From the NCBI RefSeq assembly GCF_003946405.1, contig NZ_RHOG01000001.1:1-64000 (forward strand): DNA of 64,000 bases. Direction: 5' to 3'. Within the stretch, counting starts at the first letter, position 1. Every line of letters starts with the position of its first letter. The notes below the pieces were generated by a model. That model ran no database searches, had not been told where the DNA came from, and saw only the letters and a list, made by a program, of their open reading frames with translations. The position numbers were made by a program, and so were the translations under genes. The DNA is from Lacticaseibacillus yichunensis (lineage in GTDB: Bacteria; Bacillota; Bacilli; Lactobacillales; Lactobacillaceae). Shown piece by piece: positions 1 through 9,302 of this stretch.

Positions 1-22
1 TACCAACGCATGGCTTAACAAC

Positions 23-154
23 CTAGACCACTATCAAGGATTCGTTATCATCGTTGCACTTGACTTGAAAATTGAGGTTTAATTTTTTCTTTCCTTCATA
101 AACTTCAAAAATATCCTCATTTATATTCATTTTAGCAAAATACATTTTTCCCAT
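23..154 (-). CDS. Small AT-rich ORF, possible 5' remnant of a gene
   Basis: A 43-codon reading frame starts at an ATG at 154 that is preceded by an AGAGG Shine-Dalgarno sequence about 7 bases upstream. It encodes a peptide beginning MGKMYFAKMNINEDIF and ending in NESLIVV before a TAG. It lies just downstream of the three defence genes on the same strand and shares their low GC content, so it may be their fourth member or the truncated start of a neighbouring accessory gene. The good ribosome binding site argues that the start is real. The abrupt stop suggests a remnant. I do not recognise the family. Confidence 0.35.
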   Translation of the reverse strand: MGKMYFAKMNINEDIFEVYEGKKKLNLNFQVKCNDDNESLIVV

Positions 155-201
155 AATTATTCCTCTATCAATTCCAATTCGCCGAAGCTAATAGCTCCTC
201 C

Positions 202-1413
202 TTAAGAGAATTCAGCTTTCAACTGGGTAACAATGCTCTGAGCAATGCTCTGAATAGAATCAATATCCACAGCAAACCACTCACGCGGCTTAACAATTCG
301 CCCGTTAGCTGCGGTAATATCTACATCCAACTGATATTCTGCTAATGCATGATGCAGTGCAGTTTCCAGCGCTTCGGCTTTCAAGTTTACCACTTTAATT
401 TCGCCGACAAGTCGTACTGGACCATATAGATAAGTTGACTCATTCTCAGCGTTGGCAATTCTTGTCTGTACGGATCCGGTTGTAAACCCAACCTTGTATA
501 GCGGATGCTCAGCTTGTATTCGCTTAATCTGAGGGTTGTCGCTCAAAGATTCCAGTATATATATGAACCCCGTCACGTGGTCGTCACTTGTCAGCTCAAT
601 CCCATGCTCAACTTCCGTAACAATCCTACCTTGACGCCCATACAGAGATGAAGCAAGCCCATTTCGAGTCGGGTTGTTTTCAGTCCCGTTATCGTAGATT
701 ACATGCATCCTTGCGTCGGTTTTCCGATTGCTATTGTCATTAAGCTCAACTTCTTCGCCAATCTCATCAATATACAGTAACTGTCCCTTAAGAACGTAGA
801 AGTGCTTGCCCAGCAACTCATAATTTTTGAATGGGCGAAGCTGCCGCTGACCAGAGGCAATTTCAGCCTGAACCTTGTGGAACATAGCCTCGTACTGACT
901 GAATTCCTTCATCTGCTTACGCTGAGAAATCACTTCCGGACGGTTTTCTTGCTCACGCTGAATTTCATTGAGCTTCTTGGTATCGAACAACTTACTACCG
1001 GCAGCTTGCTGATCACTTTTCTTAAACAGAATGGAATCATCGCTAAGAATATCGTCCAGTGATGCAAAATCCTGCTTTTCGTTTTTCACAATTTCATTCA
1101 ACGCCGGACCGTCTTCATGAACAGTTAGTAACCCCGCTTTATCATACGGCATCAACAAATCCCGGCGGTCTGGATCTTCACGGATACCTTTTAATCGACT
1201 TGCCAACTTGCGCTGTTTCATCTGTGACGGATCTCGCAGCTTCTGTGGCTCGTTACCGTCATGAGCAATCACCCAGTCGGTTATCTCCTGAAATCCTTCT
1301 AGCGTGGGGTCATAGCTTACAGGAGCATGTTTGGGTTTGCTAGCGAGCAAAGACGTTGCGTCCGGATCACTAAAAATGTCATCCAGCGACCGAATCAAGT
1401 TTTGATTATCCAT
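202..1413 (-). CDS. GIY-YIG nuclease family protein of a defence module
   Basis: A 403-residue protein. The last ~130 residues carry the GIY-YIG fold of the T5orf172/Mug113 type: GFIYIL supplies the GIY strand, LYKVGFT the YIG strand, VQTRIANA the conserved Arg helix and ALETALHHAL the acidic helix. The N-terminal ~270 residues have two short DDIF/DDIL repeats (near residues 11 and 118) and a basic, charged stretch, but no domain I can name. The start at 1413 has a GGAGG site inside the preceding helicase gene, and the two frames overlap by 8 bases (ATGGATAA), implying translational coupling. As the only clear nuclease in the cluster it probably cuts unmodified DNA. Base composition is AT-richer than the surrounding chromosome. 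Confidence 0.8.
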   Translation of the reverse strand: MDNQNLIRSLDDIFSDPDATSLLASKPKHAPVSYDPTLEGFQEITDWVIAHDGNEPQKLRDPSQMKQRKLASRLKGIREDPDRRDLLMPYDKAGLLTVHEDGPALNEIVKNEKQDFASLDDILSDDSILFKKSDQQAAGSKLFDTKKLNEIQREQENRPEVISQRKQMKEFSQYEAMFHKVQAEIASGQRQLRPFKNYELLGKHFYVLKGQLLYIDEIGEEVELNDNSNRKTDARMHVIYDNGTENNPTRNGLASSLYGRQGRIVTEVEHGIELTSDDHVTGFIYILESLSDNPQIKRIQAEHPLYKVGFTTGSVQTRIANAENESTYLYGPVRLVGEIKVVNLKAEALETALHHALAEYQLDVDITAANGRIVKPREWFAVDIDSIQSIAQSIVTQLKAEFS

Positions 1414-3358
1414 TCTGCTGCCTCCGTGCCTGCATATCCCTTAATTTAGCAAGCGCATACGCCATCTTCACTTCAAGCTCATCGCGACTTCCTTTATCCG
1501 GTTCCCGACCGTTATCAGCGATGAATTGCTTAGTCTGATTGTACAGGTAGACGAGTTCAGCTTCATCAAAATCAAACTTTTTTGCGTCAATAGAACGCTG
1601 AATTGTCCGCAAGACGTCACTGTCAATATTTTGTGACAGCACCTCATATGCCCGTTGGAACGGATTAATAGAATCAATTAAGTTGATATCCAGCTCATCG
1701 ACGTTGATGAACTTATCAGCCATTCGTAAGAACTCGTTGGTATTACCGTGCTTATCCGTAGTTTGATCTACGACAGCATGTCGAAGCACAGTGTCTGCTA
1801 CCGCGTACTGACGAACTTCTTCGACTTCCTCATTATTTAGACCTGGGTAGCGGGTCATAATGACTTTAGGAATCAGTACCTTGTTCATCGTCTCAGCGTC
1901 CACATTAGCCGCAATACCATTCTTCACCGCGTTATCTTGCAGTATGGCCGCCTTCAGGTCAGGCATGTCATTCTCAATGATGCTACGAACAGCCTTAGTC
2001 GACGGGTCTTTCAGACCGCGGACAAAGATATCACCACCATTGCCTGAATACTTGTCGGTCTTATGCTTGCGTGCTTTCAGGTGAATCTCCGGAGCCAGTA
2101 CTTGTTCCATCAACAATGAGGCAGTAATCGCCTTGAGAATCGAGTTGACCGCATACTGTACATCACCGTCTTTAGCATCCGGCTGTTCAATCATATTCGT
2201 AAACTGAGCATGCGTCTTATTGGAGCTATCACGCGTAACTCGGCCAATGATCTGCACAATTTCCGTTAACGAACGTCGATAGCCAATGGTCAGCGCCTGT
2301 TCAGCCCATGGCCAGTCAAAGCCTTCTTTGGCCATTCCTAGCGCAATCAGAATGTCCAACTGATCAGCCTGCTTCATCTTACGTAAGTATTCTTGAACCT
2401 TGTCGCGGCCTTCCTCATTGACTAGGTCAGCAACCTTCAATAAACGTCCATCCACATGGCTCTTAAGCGTGTATATCCCCGTCTCATCATCCTGCGATTC
2501 AACCGTTCCAATGGTGTCAAATATAGCATCAACCTCATTGTATTTGTCCTTGGTTGATTCACTTGAATTAACACTAGGAATGTGAATGATGGTCTTCTTA
2601 GACACGTCTACCGCTTTATCCAAAGCCGTAAGGTATGAGCCTTGATAGAACTTGTAATCAATACCAAAAGACTTCAGATACTTGTAGCCATCCAGTTGTT
2701 CGTAATAGGTATAATTGACCTTATCAAACTGCTGCTCATCTTCCGGCGTTAGGATTGGCGACGAATCGCCACGGAAATAAGACCCCGTCATTGCTAGTAT
2801 ATGTGCCGTTGAGTTGTGCATAATGTTCTTCAGCGCACCACCAAGGACAGAGCTGTCTTCAGAAGAAACGTGGTGAAACTCATCAATCGCCAACATTACG
2901 TTGTCGAACTTGTGATCATCATCGACTTTCTCATACGCAAAACGCAGCGTGGCGTGTGTACAAATGAGAATGGTAGCCGTATCGTCATTCATGAAATCAA
3001 TGAATTTCTGAACTTTGCCCGCATCTCCACCATTTAGAGTAAGATCATACTGCGAATCTACTGACCAATCTTCATAGAAACCAAACTTAGCTAACTCGGT
3101 GTGTTGGAAAGACTTCCCAATCGAGCGTTCGGGAACGGCAACAATAACCTTTCGGACACCTTGATTAGCCAACTTATCCAGCGCAACAAACATCAAAGCC
3201 CGTGACTTACCAGAAGCTGGTGGCGCCTTAACCAAAATGTACTGTGAACTGCGATGTTGATAGACACGTGCCTGCATCTCACGCATGCCTAAATCATCAG
3301 TATTCGTACTTTTCGCTGTCTGATGATATGAGATGTTAATAGTGTTTTTTTCACTCAT
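1406..3358 (-). CDS. DEAD/DEAH-like superfamily 2 helicase of a defence module
   Basis: A 650-residue SF2 helicase-like ATPase. Motif I is APPASGKS (around residue 45), motif II is the variant DEFH in LAIDEFHH, motif III is TGS in LAMTGSYF, and the second RecA domain has GMAKEGFDWP and a motif VI-like IIGRVTRD. The C-terminal ~250 residues are helical with no named domain. The ATG at 3358 has an AAGGAGG site 8 bases upstream. The frame overlaps the methyltransferase by 8 bases (ATGAGTGA) and the nuclease gene by 8 bases, so all three are likely co-translated. In restriction systems such motors translocate DNA or couple recognition to cutting. That role is inferred here from context. Confidence 0.85.
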   Translation of the reverse strand: MSEKNTINISYHQTAKSTNTDDLGMREMQARVYQHRSSQYILVKAPPASGKSRALMFVALDKLANQGVRKVIVAVPERSIGKSFQHTELAKFGFYEDWSVDSQYDLTLNGGDAGKVQKFIDFMNDDTATILICTHATLRFAYEKVDDDHKFDNVMLAIDEFHHVSSEDSSVLGGALKNIMHNSTAHILAMTGSYFRGDSSPILTPEDEQQFDKVNYTYYEQLDGYKYLKSFGIDYKFYQGSYLTALDKAVDVSKKTIIHIPSVNSSESTKDKYNEVDAIFDTIGTVESQDDETGIYTLKSHVDGRLLKVADLVNEEGRDKVQEYLRKMKQADQLDILIALGMAKEGFDWPWAEQALTIGYRRSLTEIVQIIGRVTRDSSNKTHAQFTNMIEQPDAKDGDVQYAVNSILKAITASLLMEQVLAPEIHLKARKHKTDKYSGNGGDIFVRGLKDPSTKAVRSIIENDMPDLKAAILQDNAVKNGIAANVDAETMNKVLIPKVIMTRYPGLNNEEVEEVRQYAVADTVLRHAVVDQTTDKHGNTNEFLRMADKFINVDELDINLIDSINPFQRAYEVLSQNIDSDVLRTIQRSIDAKKFDFDEAELVYLYNQTKQFIADNGREPDKGSRDELEVKMAYALAKLRDMQARRQQNG

Positions 3359-6044
3359 TGCTGATGCCTCCTTGTTCTTCCTTGTACAGGGACATTAATA
3401 ACTCAAATCGACTGTTATTGTCCGGAAAATTATTACTGCGATATGCACGATCCACAGCCTTATCTAGCGCTTGATGTGCGTCTCGCAACCTTAAGTTCAT
3501 CGGTTTCGCATTCGTCTTTGCACAGGGAGTTCCATACATATCTGCTAAACTCCCCCCCAATTCTTCTCTAATATCAAGAATCCGCAAAGCGTATTCTTCT
3601 AGCTCTGCCTTCTTCCTCTCAGTCAATACCGGAAACGGGAAGGCGTTATAGCAGATACCGGAGGAGTACGAATACCGTGTCTCTAATTTTCCACCCACGC
3701 GGTCAACCCAAACCAGATGCATTCTTGACTGTAAGATAGCAAAGAGCCATAGAGAAGCATCAAAAACACCATAAACTCGGTTGTTTAATATTGTATCCTC
3801 ATTTGACAGGTATCCCATTGGAATGTATTCCCTGTTCTCGGAAGAAACCGCGGGAACGACTACTACATACCCGTGCAAGCTCTGCTTCTTATAATAGGGA
3901 GCTATCTGTTTGAACATATAAGGTTTGCTTGCCCATTGTTTTGTTGACGGGGTTCCACTTTTTAATCTTGCTGAACGAACGATATCAAGTCTGCTCTGAA
4001 CCAGTGGATTGTTGGAGAGTGCCTTTACGTCATGCTCACTTAGCCACAAGACATATCTTCGCTTCCCTTTTACCAGTTCATCGCTACCAACATACCTGCG
4101 CAGATACCTCTTTAGTTCAGGATACTTGCTTATGGCTTCATTATATTCCTCATCATTAAAGATCAGTCCGCCGCCATCCGTCGGCTTGTTACCAAATTGC
4201 ATTTCAGGGCGTGGAGAAAGCGGCAGTGAAAGATCCTCTACAACGTCATCGCTACCTTCAATTAGATATGGCGAAATATGATTCACACACTTAAACCCTT
4301 GGTCGCCATACAGATGACATTGAATCTTATCATTCTTATTTTGAAGTCCAACAATTGCAACAGTAACTCCAGCATTTCCTTTTGCGTTATTTTTCCACTT
4401 GAACGATTGATAAGCAAAATGAATCTGTAACTTTTCCAGTATATGAGGCCATAAAATAGCCACCTGTTCGCCCTCAAAAATTGAATTCGTCGTAACAAAT
4501 GCAATTTTAGCTCTCTTACCCAGAATATATCTAAATCCAAGTTCTAACCAACCGGCGATGTAGTCAAGATAGCCACTACCAGAAATGCCTGTAAAGATTT
4601 TTCTAATCATTTTTTTTTGGTTTGTCGTTTGTTTTGAGTGTCCAACATACGGAGGATTTCCGAAAACATACGCCTCGGTATTTAAATCAACTTGCATAAT
4701 AGAGTTCCAATCAACACTCAACGAATCAGCTTGAAGAATCGCCCCCGCATGCTGAAGAGGCAACGTCGGTCGTACAGCATCACTTATTTGCCTATGCAGC
4801 TTTACGTTCATCTGATGCTCAGCAATCCACAACGACAATCGCGTTACATCACATGCAAAGTCGTCAATTTCAATTCCATAGAACTGATCCAGCGTAACCG
4901 ATGGAACATACATAGTTGAGACACCAATATTGTTAAGCTCAATCAGAATATCAATTTCAAGCTGCCGCAATTCCTTGTAAGTAATAATCAGAAAGTTACC
5001 AGAACCGCAGGCTGGATCCATAAACTTGATTCTGCCAATGCGATCATACAATTGCTGTAACTTATCTTCATTATCCTTAGCGGCTTCAAAGTCTTCACGC
5101 AATCCATCTAAAAACAGAGGCTTGATAACCTTCATGATGTTCGGCACAGAAGTATAATGCATGCCAAGATGGCTGCGACTATCTTCACTGGCAACTGCCT
5201 GAATCATCGAACCAAGTATATCTGGGTTAATCTGATCCCATTTGAGCAGCTCCCCAGCTTCAATAATAAGCTTCCGAGACTTGGCACTAAAGTGTAAGGA
5301 CTCATGCTGGTCTTTGAACAAGTCGCCGTCAACGTAAGGAAAGTCATTCAACCAGCTAGGGGTATCGACTGGCCGCTGCGCCTTCTCAAAATCCAGCACG
5401 CCAAAGAGACTACCGATGAATTGGTCAAAATTGCTACCGTCATCAGCAGTCATCTGCTTAACCCGATTAGTGAACAAGTCATGTTCAAAAATATTGGTAT
5501 CTTCGGCAAACAGGCAGAAAAGAATACGAATCAGAAATAGGTTCAATCCTTTGCGTGTTGCATCCGGGTTATCTTTAACCACGACATCGTATAGCTTTGC
5601 AAACCGTTCAGCCGCCCGAACATCAGCAGGATTTTCCTTCTCGAAATCAGCCTTTTCAATGCCGTTCCATGCTAGAAAGAAGTCGAAATACTGTGGCAAC
5701 TTCGCGAATTCGATATCGAGCGTCTCGTTAGTCTTTGTATCCTTGGCTAGCAAGTGCTGGTAATCCGTAACCAGAAGATAACGCGGCTTGGAACCAAGTT
5801 CGTCAACTCGTTCTTGCAGGTCAGCATAGTCTTGCATTAAATCGCCAGTGCCCTCTCTGAAGTACAACTTATTTTTCAGATAGACCGCACCCGCTTCTTT
5901 CGCTAGGTTGTTCATTCCTTTGCGTAACTTGGTAACAGTTGCTCTAGGAATGTCGTAAACGCCCAGAAAATCATAAATAAACTCGGAATGATCCGGTTTG
6001 CTTACGATTTCTTGAATTTGATCTTCGTACTCGGTGATTGCCAT
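3351..6044 (-). CDS. MmeI-like class I SAM-dependent DNA adenine methyltransferase
   Basis: An 897-residue protein with the layout of MmeI-type enzymes: N-terminal region (1-130), helicase-spacer region containing LNLFLIRILFCLFAEDTN (~170-190), the SAM-binding motif MDPACGSGNF (~340), the catalytic NPPY motif in VFGNPPYVGH (~465) typical of N6-adenine methylation, and a target-recognition region (~600-800). In MmeI the N-terminus holds a PD-(D/E)XK nuclease. Here the equivalent segment ending in LYFREGTGDLM lacks the acidic and E-X-K residues, so cutting is probably left to the downstream GIY-YIG protein. The ATG at 6044 has an AGGGGGAG site. It is the first gene of the operon and its low GC suggests transfer. 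Confidence 0.88.
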   Translation of the reverse strand: MAITEYEDQIQEIVSKPDHSEFIYDFLGVYDIPRATVTKLRKGMNNLAKEAGAVYLKNKLYFREGTGDLMQDYADLQERVDELGSKPRYLLVTDYQHLLAKDTKTNETLDIEFAKLPQYFDFFLAWNGIEKADFEKENPADVRAAERFAKLYDVVVKDNPDATRKGLNLFLIRILFCLFAEDTNIFEHDLFTNRVKQMTADDGSNFDQFIGSLFGVLDFEKAQRPVDTPSWLNDFPYVDGDLFKDQHESLHFSAKSRKLIIEAGELLKWDQINPDILGSMIQAVASEDSRSHLGMHYTSVPNIMKVIKPLFLDGLREDFEAAKDNEDKLQQLYDRIGRIKFMDPACGSGNFLIITYKELRQLEIDILIELNNIGVSTMYVPSVTLDQFYGIEIDDFACDVTRLSLWIAEHQMNVKLHRQISDAVRPTLPLQHAGAILQADSLSVDWNSIMQVDLNTEAYVFGNPPYVGHSKQTTNQKKMIRKIFTGISGSGYLDYIAGWLELGFRYILGKRAKIAFVTTNSIFEGEQVAILWPHILEKLQIHFAYQSFKWKNNAKGNAGVTVAIVGLQNKNDKIQCHLYGDQGFKCVNHISPYLIEGSDDVVEDLSLPLSPRPEMQFGNKPTDGGGLIFNDEEYNEAISKYPELKRYLRRYVGSDELVKGKRRYVLWLSEHDVKALSNNPLVQSRLDIVRSARLKSGTPSTKQWASKPYMFKQIAPYYKKQSLHGYVVVVPAVSSENREYIPMGYLSNEDTILNNRVYGVFDASLWLFAILQSRMHLVWVDRVGGKLETRYSYSSGICYNAFPFPVLTERKKAELEEYALRILDIREELGGSLADMYGTPCAKTNAKPMNLRLRDAHQALDKAVDRAYRSNNFPDNNSRFELLMSLYKEEQGGISNE

Positions 6045-6087
6045 TTTGCTCCCCCTACATGGTGTTCTTAGGCTAATTATCTAATAG

Positions 6088-6116
6088 AATATAGCAAGCT
6101 ACAAGAAGGTATTAAA
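6088..6116 (-). promoter_or_regulatory. Candidate promoter of the defence operon
   Basis: Reading the minus strand, TTTAAT (6116-6111) and TATATT (6093-6088) are separated by 17 bases, about 45 bases before the methyltransferase start. The rest of the gap 6045-6271 is AT-rich. It also holds a decayed GC-rich stretch near 6150-6195 that resembles the terminator hairpin behind guaA. The -35 is a weak match. Confidence 0.4.
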
Positions 6117-6271
6117 TAATGTATAGCGCTTTCTCAGATGATTACAAAAATCTCCGCCAGCTCGGCCGAATAGGCCACATTGACGGGAATTCTCACGGTA
6201 ATTTTAATATTTCAATTTAATATACAAATGAGCTAGATTGCTATAATCTAATTCCTTTTACTAAATCGCGC

Positions 6272-7058
6272 CTACTTGTTTGAAGAGTTTTTGACATCTT
6301 CAAGGATAACGTTTTGTGCCTGTTTGATTTGGTCAGGAGTTGCCGTGAGCGTGGTTTCAAAAGTTTTAATCAATCGGTTACCCATCGGTCTAAAAGTAAT
6401 CAAGGTCAGACCACCAGAGACAACGCCACCGATAACAGGGAGTGACTTTGAAATCACAGCAGAGGTTGATTTTTTGGTTACGGAGACACCAATGTATCCG
6501 GCAATCTTCTTCAATAGCGGATACCATGTTGTGCGAGTGACCGCGGTTGCCATGAACTTCTTGCTTAGTGTATTACTCAGTCCCTTAGAGATAAACATCA
6601 ATGCGGAATTTGCTGAAGCAACGCCCAGCATTACGCCGAGATAGATCATGACATCCCGCTCGCCGTCTTCAGACAATGTTCCCTCTTCGGTGAAGAGATT
6701 TTCTTGACCGTAAATATAAGCAACCTTTTGGGCCATACGTAAGGCAAAACCATAGTATTGTACAAGGTCAGCTGTACCGGTTCCAGCAGCGACGGCGATA
6801 TTTGAGGGCAATCCCGCGGCAAATGAAATTGCCGAGGTCTTCTCGGTATCGTGCATGACGACGCGACGGGCAACCTTAGTCAGCTGTTCCAATGTGTAGA
6901 CGGCTTGCGGGCCATCTTTGAGAATCGACATCAATTCAACTTCTGTGGCACGCGGAAATAATTTGGTTAAGAATGTGCGCCGATCAACGCGAACGACTGG
7001 TAGCGCTAGGGCCTTGGAAATTATGTCAGGAAGCATATGTTCAGTTTGGTCAGACATG
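6272..7058 (-). CDS. EcsC-like protein of unknown function
   Basis: A 261-residue protein. The segment AVAAGTGTADLVQYYGFALR followed by MAQKVAYIYG is the signature of the EcsC family, proteins of unclear role often linked to membranes and, in some genomes, to stress or defence loci. Two Gly/Ala-rich hydrophobic helices (VIGGVVSGGLTLITF and GVMLGVASANSALMF) could touch the membrane. The start was moved to the ATG at 7058 because it has an AAGGAG site 6 bases upstream; the longer frame to 7180 has none. It has its own promoter and lies between guaA and the defence module, in the AT-richer segment. Confidence 0.65.
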
Positions 7059-7112
7059 GTGAACTCCTTAAGAAAAAATGAATGATTAGATACATGATTT
7101 CGCATTATTGGC

Positions 7113-7141
7113 AGCATAGTACGAAACCGAGTTGTTAGCAA
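7113..7141 (-). promoter_or_regulatory. Promoter of the EcsC-like gene
   Basis: On the minus strand TTGCTA (7141-7136) and TATGCT (7118-7113) are 17 bases apart, about 55 bases upstream of the ATG at 7058. The remainder of the gap 7059-7366 is the tandem hairpin region behind guaA. Confidence 0.55.
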
Positions 7142-7218
7142 GCACCGCTCCCAGATCACTGATATTAGTGGCTCTAACAACGGTAAGGAACATAAGCACA
7201 GACTGACGAACTAACCTA

Positions 7219-7299
7219 AAAATCCCCGCCAACTTAGCCCTCAATTCGGCCCAAACTTGGCGGGGATTTTGGCGGGGAACGTAACAAATCCCCCGCCAA
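7219..7299 (-). terminator. guaA: guaA terminator with a second overlapping hairpin
   Basis: A perfect 14-bp inverted repeat (AAAATCCCCGCCAA at 7219-7232 and its complement at 7257-7270) is followed on the minus strand by a short T run, giving a typical intrinsic terminator for guaA. Immediately beside it GGCGGGG at 7271-7277 can pair with CCCCGCC at 7291-7297, so the four arms are interchangeable. Confidence 0.75.
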
Positions 7300-7366
7300 T
7301 CGTATCCTTTGTATCTTCCGAAAATGCCGTTAAATCAACATTCCGGGTTCAATTTACATGTACCTT

Positions 7367-8917
7367 TTATTCCCACTCTACAGTTGCCGGCGGCTTGCTC
7401 GTGATATCGTACACGACGCGGTTGACATGCGCCACTTCGTTGACAATGCGAGCCGAGATCTTCTGCAAGACGTTCCAGTCGATGCGGGCAAAGTCGGCAG
7501 TCATGCCGTCGATCGAGGTGATTGCACGAACCGCGATGGTGTAATCGTAGGTCCGGCCATCACCCATGACGCCGACGGAGCGGAAGCCTGGCAAAACCGT
7601 GAAGTACTGCCAGATTTCTTCCTGAAGGCCGGCTTTTGCGATCTCGTCACGCAGGACCCAATCGGAATCGCGGACAATCTCGAGTTTTTCGCGGGTCACT
7701 TCGCCGAGAACGCGGATGCCGAGGCCTGGGCCTGGGAATGGCTGACGCCAAACGAGGTCATGCGGCAGGCCCAAGCGTTCGCCGAGCTCACGTGCTTCAT
7801 CCTTGAAGAGCTTGTTGAGCGGTTCGATGAGCTTGAACTGGAGGTCTTTTGGCAGGCCGCCGACGTTATGATGGGACTTGATCGTCTGGGCGGTGTCGGT
7901 GCCGGATTCCACGACGTCGGTGTAGAGTGTGCCTTGCGCGAGGTATTCGATGCCGTGCAGCTTGCGAGCTTCGTCGTTGAAGACTTCGATGAAGTCGCGG
8001 CCGATGATCTTGCGCTTTTGCTCAGGATCCGTGACGCCGGCGAGGTCGCCGAGGAAACGGTCCGCGGCGTCGACCTTGATGATCTTCACGCCGAGGCGGC
8101 CGTTGAGGCTCTCCATGACCTGGTCCGCTTCGTTTTTGCGCAGCAGGCCGTGATCCACGAAGATGCAGGTCAGCTGGTCGCCGATTGCCTTATTGAGCAG
8201 CGCCGCAACAACGGAGCTGTCCACGCCGCCGGAAAGGCCAAGTAAGACTTGCTTGTCGCCGACTTCTTCGCGAATGGAGTCGATCTGGTCGTCGATGAAG
8301 TCGCCCATGTTCCAGTTCGCGGTTGCGCCGCAAACATCGAAGGCAAAATGGTGCAGGATCTCGTGGCCATACTGGGTGTTTTGGACCTCAGCGTGGAACT
8401 GGATGCCGTAGAATTTGCGTTCGTCGTCGTCCATCGCAGAGATTGGGCAATTTTTCGAGGTTGCGGTGACGCGGAAGCCGGCTGGCGCCTTTTGCACGAG
8501 GTCGCCGTGGCTCATCCAAACGGTCTGGGTGGCTGGCAGGTCCTTGAAGACAGCGGCGGTCGGATCCGTCACCGTGATCTCGGTCTTGCCGTATTCACGG
8601 TTGCTGGCGGGCTCAACATCCCCGCCGAGGCGCTGGGCCATCAGCTGCATGCCGTAGCACACACCCAAGATCGGAATGCCGAGTTCGAAGAGCTCATCGT
8701 CAACGCCAAGCGCGCCTTTGTCATACACCGAATTGGGACCACCAGAGAAGATGATGCCCTTTGGCGCGATCTTGCGCACTTCATCTGCCGTGATCGTGTG
8801 CGGCTTGAGCTCGGAATAAATGCCGAACTCGCGAATGCGCCGCGTGATCAATTGATTGTACTGACTGCCATAATCGAGGACGATGATCTTATCGTAATCC
8901 TGGGTCTGGTTTGCCAC
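7367..8917 (-). CDS. guaA: GMP synthase (glutamine-hydrolysing)
   Basis: Converts XMP to GMP using glutamine and ATP, the last step of guanine nucleotide synthesis. The N-terminal class I glutaminase shows [10 protein letters not shown] with the catalytic Cys and HGD/FHAEV elements. The ATP-pyrophosphatase domain shows the P-loop [17 protein letters not shown], and the C-terminus is the GMP synthase dimerisation domain ending PPATVEWE. Length (~516 residues) is normal. I favour the GTG at 8917 ([10 protein letters not shown]) because AAGGGAG lies 11 bases upstream, whereas the GTG at 8929 almost touches that site. The extreme 3' end reads GAGTGGGAATAA on the coding strand, a known integration target for genomic islands. 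Confidence 0.97.
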   Translation of the reverse strand: MANQTQDYDKIIVLDYGSQYNQLITRRIREFGIYSELKPHTITADEVRKIAPKGIIFSGGPNSVYDKGALGVDDELFELGIPILGVCYGMQLMAQRLGGDVEPASNREYGKTEITVTDPTAAVFKDLPATQTVWMSHGDLVQKAPAGFRVTATSKNCPISAMDDDERKFYGIQFHAEVQNTQYGHEILHHFAFDVCGATANWNMGDFIDDQIDSIREEVGDKQVLLGLSGGVDSSVVAALLNKAIGDQLTCIFVDHGLLRKNEADQVMESLNGRLGVKIIKVDAADRFLGDLAGVTDPEQKRKIIGRDFIEVFNDEARKLHGIEYLAQGTLYTDVVESGTDTAQTIKSHHNVGGLPKDLQFKLIEPLNKLFKDEARELGERLGLPHDLVWRQPFPGPGLGIRVLGEVTREKLEIVRDSDWVLRDEIAKAGLQEEIWQYFTVLPGFRSVGVMGDGRTYDYTIAVRAITSIDGMTADFARIDWNVLQKISARIVNEVAHVNRVVYDITSKPPATVEWE

Positions 8918-8950
8918 GTTTGCCCACACTCCCTTATTTAAGTTGCTCCT

Positions 8951-8979
8951 ACTATACGGAAAATTCGCCGGCCGGTCAA
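8951..8979 (-). promoter_or_regulatory. guaA: guaA promoter
   Basis: Minus-strand TTGACC (8979-8974) and TATAGT (8956-8951) are exactly 17 bases apart, about 35 bases before the guaA start. No purine riboswitch is evident in the short leader. Confidence 0.75.
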
Positions 8980-9082
8980 TTCAAGATGAGAAAAAACTCA
9001 TTCATTGGATTTTCCCCAAGTTTCCAGCCGCGCCAAGACGCCAGCTCCTGTTTCTGGGAAAATGCGTCCTGGAGGAATCACC

Positions 9083-9241
9083 ATGACGATGACATTTTTC
9101 ACCTTGAGTTTGGCCCTCCTGCTGCTGGCCGCGCTCACATGGGGGCGCGGCCACCATCGGCAGGCGGCGATGCTCTGCGGCTTCGGCGTCTTACTTGCGA
9201 TCGCCCCGCTGTTTATTTTCTTTTTCCTGACAGGCTGCTAA
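9083..9241 (+). CDS. 52-residue membrane protein
   Basis: A short ORF with a GGAGGA site 6 bases before the ATG at 9083. The product has two hydrophobic segments (FFTLSLALLLLAALTW and LLAIAPLFIFFFL) joined by a basic loop GRGHHRQ, consistent with a two-span helical hairpin. It ends at a TAA that lies inside the first of three direct repeats, convergent with coaA. Function unknown. The ribosome binding site and clean topology make it a likely real gene. Confidence 0.55.
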   Translation: MTMTFFTLSLALLLLAALTWGRGHHRQAAMLCGFGVLLAIAPLFIFFFLTGC

Positions 9242-9302
9242 TTGAACGTCTCTCTGACCGGTTGCTAACTGAACGACTTGACTGACTGGCTGCTAGTTGA
9301 AC
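9227..9302. repeat. Three tandem imperfect direct repeats across convergent stop codons
   Basis: Units at 9227-9248, 9254-9275 and 9282-9302 share the pattern CTGACNGGYTGCTARYTGAAC with a period of 27-28 bases. The first contains the stop codon of the 52-residue protein and the third contains the coaA stop codon, so the coaA terminal codons appear to have been duplicated into the gap. Confidence 0.7.

Noticed and set aside
1406-6044. Defence operon as DISARM or BREX
   Set aside because: There is no DUF1998 protein, no phospholipase D protein, and no PglZ or BrxC-type ATPase; only three genes are present and the methyltransferase is MmeI-like.
7358-8941. Long plus-strand ORFs opposite guaA
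   Set aside because: Antisense shadows of the high-GC guaA gene without start signals or homology.
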